A DNA stretch of 6,414 nt from Polynucleobacter meluiroseus (lineage in GTDB: Bacteria; Bacteroidota; Bacteroidia; Flavobacteriales_D; Crocinitomicaceae): contig CALQBB020000052.1 of NCBI GenBank assembly GCA_943328715.2, positions 1-6,414 of the forward strand, written 5' to 3'. Below the pieces are notes generated by a model, which made no database searches, was not told where the DNA came from, and was given only the letters and a program-made list of their open reading frames with translations. How positions within the stretch are numbered: the first letter of the stretch is position 1; each line of letters starts with the position of its first letter. Both the position numbers and the translations under genes were made by a program. Below are positions 1 to 5,580 of the stretch, in pieces.

Positions 1-42
1 GATGTTGTTCCCTCGATGTCACTTAAAATATACTTAATTTGA

Positions 43-588
43 TTATCCACGCGTTGGGAAATTAAAGGCTAAAAATTCATTTTCTTTTCCTGATTCGGTG
101 TAATGCGGCACCCAACCGGACATATCGATAAAAATCCGAATGGCTTTTACGAATGGGTTTGTTTCACCTGCATCGAACCAATGTTTTGTTCCAGCGGGAA
201 CGGATATTAAGTCACCACGCTCACAGAGTAGATTGAAGACATCCTCATTTTCTAAATGAAACCAAAACAATCCTTGTCCGTCCACAAAAAAACGAATTTC
301 ATCCTCTGAATGCGTATGTTCCGCCAAAAACTTGGTGCGAATCGCTTCATAATTTTCTGTCAAGGAGTTGATGGAGATCACATCCGCTGTTTCATAGCCG
401 CCATTCTTCATAAATGGATCTAGATCCGCTGCGTACGCCGCTAGAATCTCCTCCGTGCTCGCTGTATCGTCAAAATGGACGGCACAAGACCATTGGTCAA
501 AGAAAATACCTCTTTGGTTCATGAAGGTCCTGATTTCTTTAGGATCCGTCAATTGTACTTGTTGATTTGGGATAGATAATATGGCCAT
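43..588 (-). CDS. mtnD: Acireductone dioxygenase (ARD), methionine salvage
   Basis: A 181-residue cupin protein of normal family length (about 180). It oxidises the acireductone 1,2-dihydroxy-3-keto-5-methylthiopentene. In this family the Fe2+ form gives 2-keto-4-methylthiobutyrate (the methionine precursor) and formate, and the Ni2+ form gives methylthiopropionate, CO and formate; the sequence does not say which metal is used. The metal-binding cupin motif is seen as HTHSEDEIRF at residues 91-100, giving ligands H91, H93 and E97, with the fourth ligand H136 in PAGTKHWFD (131-139). The region around residues 102-112 (VDGQGLFWFHL) and the ending IRIF...GWVP (151-161) are typical of ARDs. The N-terminal part (about 1-60) is the less conserved ARD cap. 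No signal peptide, so cytoplasmic. The ATG overlaps the mtnB TGA by one base (TGATG), which fixes the start and implies translational coupling. The partner step is MtnB directly upstream. Identification is firm. Confidence 0.96.
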   Translation of the reverse strand: MAILSIPNQQVQLTDPKEIRTFMNQRGIFFDQWSCAVHFDDTASTEEILAAYAADLDPFMKNGGYETADVISINSLTENYEAIRTKFLAEHTHSEDEIRFFVDGQGLFWFHLENEDVFNLLCERGDLISVPAGTKHWFDAGETNPFVKAIRIFIDMSGWVPHYTESGKENEFLAFNFPTRG

Positions 589-1169
589 CAGATTTGTTCT
601 AATTCACATTCACAAAGATAATCCAAGGATTCCAAATGTCTCTTCGCAGCGAAAAGATTTTCTCCCCACGCATACGTTCCATGTTGACGAATCAGAAAAC
701 AATGTTGTTGAATAGCTGCTTTGCGTTGAGGAAGTACTTGCTCGAAATAGCTCATATCTTGTGCATTTTCAAAAATGGGAATTTCAATGCGGCATGCGTG
801 TGTTTTCACACCAGCGAATCCTTTTTGAAGTTCATAGTTTTCGATAGCAAAAAACCGATCATTTTTCATCGAAATTAATACTGGATTTTTTGAATGACTA
901 TGTAAAATAACTTGAGCTTCGGGAAATAATCGATAGATGAGCACATGAATCATGGTTTCGTCGGACGGTTTTACGCCTTCGAACGGCGCTTGAACGACTC
1001 CATTCTCATTAATGGGAATAAAATCCTCCGCACTAAACGTGGACTTATCCACACCAGACCTCGACACCCAAATTTGGCCATTCTCCTTAAACGAATAATT
1101 AGTGGAGGTTGCTGGCGACCATCCTTTCTGATGGTAAGCTCGAATTGTTTCCGCTAAGCTAATTTTCAT
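588..1169 (-). CDS. mtnB: Methylthioribulose-1-phosphate dehydratase
   Basis: A 193-residue class II aldolase/adducin-fold protein, close to the usual bacterial MtnB length of about 200. It dehydrates 5-methylthioribulose-1-phosphate to the 2,3-diketo-5-methylthiopentyl phosphate in the cytoplasmic methionine salvage pathway. Visible motifs, in order: GWSPATSTNYS (16-26), matching the family's GW-PATSGN-S phosphate-binding segment but with T in place of the common G; VSRSGVDKS (35-43); KPSDET (67-72); the Zn2+ site HSHS (90-93, ligands H90 and H92); YELQKG (112-117), where E113 lines up with the catalytic Glu of human APIP; and RQHGTYAWG (161-169), where H163 is the third zinc ligand. The following residues AAKRHLESLDYLCE are typical of MtnB and separate it from L-fuculose or ribulose phosphate aldolases. 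It lies in a two-gene unit with mtnD (one-base overlap). It starts 16 bases downstream of the hairpin at 1186-1227. The upstream sequence is A-rich, with no Shine-Dalgarno. Confidence 0.94.
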   Translation of the reverse strand: MKISLAETIRAYHQKGWSPATSTNYSFKENGQIWVSRSGVDKSTFSAEDFIPINENGVVQAPFEGVKPSDETMIHVLIYRLFPEAQVILHSHSKNPVLISMKNDRFFAIENYELQKGFAGVKTHACRIEIPIFENAQDMSYFEQVLPQRKAAIQQHCFLIRQHGTYAWGENLFAAKRHLESLDYLCECELEQI

Positions 1170-1185
1170 TTGACTGATCTTATAT

Positions 1186-1227
1186 AAACGAAGAAAAACG
1201 CACCAAGCGATGCGTTTTTCTTCGTTT
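1186..1227 (-). terminator. Probable intrinsic terminator closing the dcw operon
   Basis: The left arm 1186-1202 (AAACGAAGAAAAACGCA) and right arm 1211-1227 (TGCGTTTTTCTTCGTTT) are perfect reverse complements of 17 bases around an 8-base loop (CCAAGCGA). On the minus strand the transcript leaving yqeY would form this stem and then continue as ATATAAG. The T-rich run TTTTTCTTCGTTT lies within the 3' arm, so the tail is not a clean U-tract outside the stem. The same geometry exists on the plus strand, so it could act in both directions, but no plus-strand gene is visible that would need it. It sits 14 bases after the yqeY stop codon. The repeat is seen directly; the terminator role is inferred. 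Confidence 0.8.
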
Positions 1228-1241
1228 GTTGTTTGTTATCA

Positions 1242-1688
1242 TTATTTCGCCAATAGTTCTTTTACTAAGGAAGCGATTAATTTTCCATCCGCTTTGCCGG
1301 CCAATTTTCCACTGAGAAGACCCATCACTTTCCCCATGTCCTGAGGTCCGCTTGCGCCTACAGCTTCAATAGCGGCAGCCACTTCTGCTTTTACTTCTTC
1401 CTCATCCATCATTTTTGGCAAGTAAGCCTCAATGATTTTCGCTTGAAAAAGTTCATCATCTGCTAAATCTTGACGATTTTGTGCAATATATAACTCATAG
1501 GTTTCCATGCGTTGTTTGTGCAACTTCATGCAAATTTTAATACCCACTTCATCACTCACCTCTCCATTACCAGAAGTTGCTTCCAGTAAAAGTTTGGATT
1601 TAATATCTCTCAAAGCAGCTAACTTCTCTTTTTCTCTCGCTAGCATTGCTTTTTTGATATCCTCGTTAATCAGTTCAGTAAATCCCAT
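1242..1688 (-). CDS. GatB/YqeY domain protein
   Basis: A 148-residue cytoplasmic protein covering the complete GatB/YqeY family length (about 150 residues), related to the C-terminal tRNA-binding domain of the GatB amidotransferase subunit. Visible family features: an N-terminal helical part with L-ALRDIKSKLL (24-34), KQRMETYELY (58-67), the segment IIEAYLPKMMDEEEVK (85-100), and the typical C-terminal pattern DMGKVMGLLSGKLAGKADGK (117-136) followed by LVKELL. The role of stand-alone YqeY proteins is not well established; a tRNA-amidotransferase-related role is only suggested by homology. Its ATG overlaps the ftsZ stop by one base (TAATG), so it is probably translated by coupling from ftsZ. 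Placement right after ftsZ is, as far as I recall, common in Bacteroidota. The hairpin at 1186-1227 follows it, making it the last gene of the operon. The start is well supported by the overlap. Confidence 0.92.
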   Translation of the reverse strand: MGFTELINEDIKKAMLAREKEKLAALRDIKSKLLLEATSGNGEVSDEVGIKICMKLHKQRMETYELYIAQNRQDLADDELFQAKIIEAYLPKMMDEEEVKAEVAAAIEAVGASGPQDMGKVMGLLSGKLAGKADGKLIASLVKELLAK

Positions 1689-3454
1689 TAGTCTACGTTG
1701 TCGTGTAAGAAATTATTTGTTCGTAATCCAACTCTACCGTCCTCATCTTGAGATAAACCAAAGCGTGAAAAACGTTCTTCTGTGCTTGGTGTCGATTGAT
1801 GGATATTTATATTGCGACGAACGAAAGCAGGCTCATTTTCAAATTCCACGATACCTTCCGCTTTTTTCAATTTCGCTGTGTATTCTTGGATACGAGAAAC
1901 ACGTTCTTGTGCTTTGCGTTGTTGTTCTTCTGGAGAAAGGATACGTTTTGCAGGTTCAATGCTCATGCGTTCCTCTGCATCATCTTCCAACATGTGGCGA
2001 ACGATTGTTTCAGGTTCTTTCACTTCAGATACCGATTGAATCGGAGCTTGGTAAACGATTTCTTCCTCTACTTCAGATGAACTAGCGTCCATTACGTCCC
2101 AAGAAAAAGCATTGTTCTCCTCAAAGCTATCAACTGAAGCTTCCACATCAAAAGCCGGCATGTCAGAAACTGAAGTTACTTCCTCCATGTGGTAGGAAAA
2201 GTTCTCACTCACTGTTGGTTCATCCAATTCAAAACGTGTTGTTTCAAGGATTGGAGTTTCCACTGTGTTTACAGGAGTAGGCTCTGGCATCGCGATTGGC
2301 GCTTGGCTTACAAACGTATCATCTGCTTTCAAGAATGGTTCTTGACTTATTTCACTCTGGATCGTTGTGTGTTGTACAGGAGATTCTAATGGACTTACAA
2401 TCTCTTTTCTGTTTTCATCCTCCAGCGCGACGATCTTGCGCTCTGGAGCTCTCTCAAAACCCGTAATTGGGGAGGAAGAGAATCCTGTTGCGATTAATGT
2501 AATGGAGATTTTATCACCCAAAGCAGCATCATAACCATGACCCCAAATAACATCCGCTGTTGCACCTGCAGCATCCTGAATGTAATCCGTGATTTCGGTA
2601 ATTTCATCCATCATCACTTCTTGGTCTCCATAAGTAATGTTTAATAACACATAACTTGCTCCATTGATGTCGTTGTCGTTCAATAACGGAGAAGTCAAGG
2701 CTTCTTTCACTGCAACAAGCGCACGGTCTTCACCAGCTGCAACAGCGCTACCCATAATTGCTTGTCCACTGTTACGAAGAACAGTGTTTACATCATTGAA
2801 GTCAACGTTGATTGTTCCTGTTACCGAAATAACTTCCGCAATTCCTTTTGCCGCTACTGTTAATACGTTATCTGCATGAGAGAACGCACTAGAAAGCGAC
2901 ATATTTTTTCCGAATTCACGTAAACGCTCGTTGTTAATGATCAACAAGGTATCTACGTTTTGACGCATTTTGTCTAATCCTTCTTCTGCTTGTTGGCGGC
3001 GTTTTCTACCTTCGAAGTTAAAAGGTACAGTGACGATTCCAACCGTTAAAATCCCAAGATCCTTCGCTACTTGTGCAATCACTGGCGCAGCTCCCGTTCC
3101 GGTTCCACCACCCATTCCTGCGGTAACAAACACCATTTTCGTGTTTTTCGAAAGGATTTCGCGAATTTCTTCGATGTTTTCGATCGCTGCATTCATTCCC
3201 ATTTCAGGAATCATTCCAGCTCCTCTACCTTCCGTTAAGGTTGGACCCAACTGAATTTTGTGTGGGACTGGAGAGATATCCAAAGCCTGGCGATCCGTAT
3301 TACATACGATAAAATCTACTCCAACAATTCCTTGCAAGAACATGTGATTTACCGCATTCGAACCACCACCTCCGACACCAATTACTTTGATGATTGAGTT
3401 CGCGTTACTTTCTGCTGCCGCTCCCATTTTAGGTAAGTCAAATTCCATATCCAT
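1688..3454 (-). CDS. ftsZ: Cell division protein FtsZ (long Bacteroidota form)
   Basis: A tubulin-like GTPase that polymerises into the cytokinetic Z ring at midcell. The globular part covers about residues 18-325: GVGGGGSNAVNHM (26-38), the NTDRQAL segment (52-58), the tubulin signature GMGGGTGTGAAP (113-124) that binds GTP, NNERL (174-178), and the T7 synergy loop NVDFNDV (216-222), with D218 and D221 matching the E. coli catalytic Asp residues. Residues about 330-505 form a long acidic, low-complexity linker rich in E, P, S and V. A charged helical segment follows (about 508-535), then EFENEPAFVRRNINI (537-551), which resembles the FtsA-binding peptide of other FtsZs. A further tail of roughly 37 residues ends in FLHDNVD. 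At 588 residues it is much longer than E. coli FtsZ (383), in keeping with Bacteroidota homologues. It lies 12 bases after ftsA with an A-rich leader, and overlaps yqeY by one base. No broken motifs. Confidence 0.98.
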   Translation of the reverse strand: MDMEFDLPKMGAAAESNANSIIKVIGVGGGGSNAVNHMFLQGIVGVDFIVCNTDRQALDISPVPHKIQLGPTLTEGRGAGMIPEMGMNAAIENIEEIREILSKNTKMVFVTAGMGGGTGTGAAPVIAQVAKDLGILTVGIVTVPFNFEGRKRRQQAEEGLDKMRQNVDTLLIINNERLREFGKNMSLSSAFSHADNVLTVAAKGIAEVISVTGTINVDFNDVNTVLRNSGQAIMGSAVAAGEDRALVAVKEALTSPLLNDNDINGASYVLLNITYGDQEVMMDEITEITDYIQDAAGATADVIWGHGYDAALGDKISITLIATGFSSSPITGFERAPERKIVALEDENRKEIVSPLESPVQHTTIQSEISQEPFLKADDTFVSQAPIAMPEPTPVNTVETPILETTRFELDEPTVSENFSYHMEEVTSVSDMPAFDVEASVDSFEENNAFSWDVMDASSSEVEEEIVYQAPIQSVSEVKEPETIVRHMLEDDAEERMSIEPAKRILSPEEQQRKAQERVSRIQEYTAKLKKAEGIVEFENEPAFVRRNINIHQSTPSTEERFSRFGLSQDEDGRVGLRTNNFLHDNVD

Positions 3455-3466
3455 TATTTTTTTCTA
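3455..3466 (-). promoter_or_regulatory. A-rich ftsZ translation start region, no Shine-Dalgarno
   Basis: On the minus strand the ftsA-ftsZ junction reads TAA, then TAGAAAAAAATA, then the ftsZ ATG. The first three bases of the gap (TAG) make a second in-frame stop for ftsA. The rest is a run of A with no GGAGG-like sequence. Bacteroidota ribosomes are known to rely little on Shine-Dalgarno pairing and to favour A-rich bases just before the start, so this is likely a strong initiation region. That fits the high FtsZ level that cells need relative to FtsA. The sequence is seen directly; its strength is inferred. Confidence 0.55.
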
Positions 3467-4819
3467 TTAATCTTTATCGTCAAAAAATTCTCCAACTGAC
3501 TGTTTAAGTTTCTCTAAAAACCCTCGGTCTCTTCTTGGATTTGAGTGTGTTATTGCTGTATGACTCGTCGTGGAAACTTCTTCCTTTTTAGGGATGAAAT
3601 CAAGTCCGGACTTCTCTGCTGCCTCGAATCCTTTCAATACAAGTCCAATACCCGTTGAAAACATTGGACTAGCCAATTTATCTAAGTCATTCGTATTTGC
3701 TAAATGTTCTGTTGGATAACCAATGCGTGTATCCATTCCAGTCATGTATTCGAAAAGTTGCGTCAGGTGCTTTAATTGAGCTCCACCACCAGTGACAACA
3801 ATCCCACCAATGATTTTTTTAGAATATCCTGAGTTAATGATTTCAAAATTAACCAACTCAATGATTTCTTCCATGCGTGCTTGAATGATGCTCGCAAGGT
3901 TTTTCAAGGTAATTTCTTTTGGATCGCGTCCACGTAAACCTGGAATACAAACCACTTCATTTTCTTTACTTTCTGAAGCCAATGCACTTCCGAATTTCAC
4001 TTTCAATGATTCAGCGTGACGTTGCATGATGCGACATCCTTCTTTGATATCGTCTGTAATCACGTTTCCACCGAAAGGAATAACAGCGGTATGACGAATC
4101 AATCCATCTTGGAAGATCGCAACATCCGTTGTTCCACCACCTATATCCACCAAAACAACTCCAGCTTCTTTTTCTTCGTCGCTCAACACTGCCTCAGCTG
4201 ATGCAATGGGCTCCAAAATAATTTCTTTCACGTTTAATCCTGCACGATCCACACAACGCTTGATGTTTTTCACGTTGTTGACTTGTCCGGTAATGATGTG
4301 GAAATTTGCCTCTAGACGTACTCCACCCATTCCGATTGGATCTTTGATATCTGCTTCATTGTCCACGATGTATTCCTGTGGAATCACCGTAACAATTTCC
4401 TCTCCTGGCGTCATCACCAATTGATACACGTCATCAACGAATGCGTCGATATCCTTTTGTGTAATTTCTCCTTGTGCATCACGACGAGTGTACATACCTC
4501 TGTATTGAATACTGCTGATGTGTTGTCCAGCAATACCCACATTGACATTCTTCACTTTCAAATCGCCATCTACTGATTTCTGCGTCAATTCAACTGCCGT
4601 ATTAATCGATTGAACCGTACGCTCAATATTTGAAACCACTCCGCGCATGACACCAAGTGATTCACTTTTTCCCAATGCAACGATTTCAATTTTATTGTGC
4701 TCGTTTTTACGTCCAACGAAACAAGCAATTTTCGTTGTCCCGATATCGAGTCCAACAACAATCTTGCTACGCTTCACTTCGCTAGTTGGCTCTTTTTCTA
4801 CAAACGATTTGTCCTTCAT
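3467..4819 (-). CDS. ftsA: Cell division protein FtsA
   Basis: An actin/Hsp70-fold ATPase of 450 residues that tethers FtsZ filaments to the inner membrane and recruits later divisome proteins. Visible parts: the phosphate-1 loop VGLDIGTTK (22-30); the FtsA-specific 1C (SHS2) domain at about 100-180, including VIPQEYIVD (145-153) and GGVRLEANFHIITG (165-178); the phosphate-2 motif VVLVDIGGGTTDVAIF (221-236); and the adenosine motif GGIVVTGGGAQL (338-349). After a polar linker (about 412-430) the C-terminus RGFLEKLKQSVGEFF (432-446) is the expected amphipathic membrane-targeting helix. As called, the gene begins inside ftsQ with a 38-base overlap. A GTG at 4777 (residue 15), four bases after the ftsQ stop, would give a protein starting MKRSKIVVGLDIG with no overlap. 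I prefer the ATG because its upstream bases are A-rich. The gene ends in tandem stops, 12 bases before ftsZ. Confidence 0.97.
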   Translation of the reverse strand: MKDKSFVEKEPTSEVKRSKIVVGLDIGTTKIACFVGRKNEHNKIEIVALGKSESLGVMRGVVSNIERTVQSINTAVELTQKSVDGDLKVKNVNVGIAGQHISSIQYRGMYTRRDAQGEITQKDIDAFVDDVYQLVMTPGEEIVTVIPQEYIVDNEADIKDPIGMGGVRLEANFHIITGQVNNVKNIKRCVDRAGLNVKEIILEPIASAEAVLSDEEKEAGVVLVDIGGGTTDVAIFQDGLIRHTAVIPFGGNVITDDIKEGCRIMQRHAESLKVKFGSALASESKENEVVCIPGLRGRDPKEITLKNLASIIQARMEEIIELVNFEIINSGYSKKIIGGIVVTGGGAQLKHLTQLFEYMTGMDTRIGYPTEHLANTNDLDKLASPMFSTGIGLVLKGFEAAEKSGLDFIPKKEEVSTTSHTAITHSNPRRDRGFLEKLKQSVGEFFDDKD

Positions 4820-5579
4820 ACTTTACACTTATTTCGCTATACTTATTCCACCCTTCAAAGGGCATGGCTTCTTTGTAAAATTCCAATATTCGTTCAAACT
4901 TATCCTTCACATCTGCATCCGAATTGGCTGTTCCGAGATTGATTTTTTGATCGCCTACAATGGGAATTAGTACAAAATCACCGTTCTTTTCACGGTAAAC
5001 TTGACCAATCATTTTATGCAATATTGGATCATTACAAACATAATTTGAAATTCGATAGATATCATCTAAATTTCGAATACTTTTCAAGGAATCGTTGTTA
5101 ATAATTTTAAAGATGGAATTCGGTGAAAATCTATCCGGAATTACACCTGAAAAAACGAGCACACGTGCGGTGTGAAGACTCGATCGATTCATTAAATATC
5201 CATCTTCATCTAAGTAAAAACTTTGACCTGATTTATTGAAGATTCGAGCGATCGGTTTACGTAAATTCAATTGTATATCCCACTCATTTCCAATACGTTT
5301 GAAAACCTTCACGTTTTTCACTTCTGGCATCAGTGAAATGACGTATTCAATTTTTCGAATATTTAAGTTTCCAACTTGCTCATTTTTTTGAATCAAACGA
5401 TGCAGTTTAAGTCGGTCAATCAACTCTGGCTCGGTTAAAAAAGCATCACCATCGACATGGATGGAAATTTTAGGTTGAGTATATTTTTTTTCTTTTTCCT
5501 CCTTGTTCGCGAAGACCAAAACGGTCACAACTCCCGCTGTTACCAATATCCACAAACTAATTTTCATCCAATTCTTCAT
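4782..5579 (-). CDS. ftsQ: Cell division protein FtsQ
   Basis: A bitopic inner-membrane divisome protein of 265 residues. The cytoplasmic end is very short (about 6 residues), followed by one transmembrane segment at about 7-24 (ISLWILVTAGVVTVLVFA) and a charged stretch NKEEKEKK. The periplasmic part has a POTRA-like region (about 37-107; SIHVDGDAFLTEPEL, then MPEVKNVKVFKRIGNEWDIQ) and a beta domain beginning RKPIARIFN (107-115) with FYLDEDGYLM (121-130), the best family signature. The C-terminal part, NLGTANSDADVKDKFERILE (214-233) followed by GWNKYSEI (243-250), fits Bacteroidota FtsQ. In other bacteria FtsQ scaffolds FtsB and FtsL and thereby controls septal wall synthesis; that role is assumed here. 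FtsQ diverges quickly, so position between murC and ftsA is important support. The ATG starts one base after the murC stop, and the 3' end overlaps the called ftsA start by 38 bases. There is no ddl gene between murC and ftsQ. Confidence 0.92.
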   Translation of the reverse strand: MKNWMKISLWILVTAGVVTVLVFANKEEKEKKYTQPKISIHVDGDAFLTEPELIDRLKLHRLIQKNEQVGNLNIRKIEYVISLMPEVKNVKVFKRIGNEWDIQLNLRKPIARIFNKSGQSFYLDEDGYLMNRSSLHTARVLVFSGVIPDRFSPNSIFKIINNDSLKSIRNLDDIYRISNYVCNDPILHKMIGQVYREKNGDFVLIPIVGDQKINLGTANSDADVKDKFERILEFYKEAMPFEGWNKYSEISVKYEGQIVCRKRAN

Positions 5580-5580
5580 G

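Noticed and set aside
1..42. The end of a convergent plus-strand gene, with a short frame ending in TGA at 40-42
   Set aside because: Only 13 codons are visible, all three plus frames close in this short stretch, and nothing is recognisable.
636..1157. Two plus-strand open frames opposite mtnB
   Set aside because: They overlap a complete conserved MtnB and have no family motifs; treated as chance frames.
1507..2085. A 192-codon open frame on the plus strand antisense to yqeY and ftsZ
   Set aside because: It lies opposite two firmly identified genes, has no recognisable domain, and its composition looks like the shadow of the acidic FtsZ linker read backwards.
3844..3851. TAATTTTG on the minus strand inside ftsA, another -7 box match upstream of ftsZ
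   Set aside because: No matching -33 TTG at the usual spacing, and it is about 390 bases from ftsZ; not enough to call a promoter.
4647..4970. A 107-codon plus-strand frame opposite the ftsA/ftsQ junction
   Set aside because: It overlaps conserved coding sequence of both genes and shows no protein features.
5035..5042. TATGTTTG on the minus strand, a perfect match to the Bacteroidota -7 box TAnnTTTG, inside ftsQ about 215 bases upstream of ftsA
   Set aside because: No TTG at the expected -33 spacing; an 8-base pattern with two free positions will occur by chance in a sequence this size.
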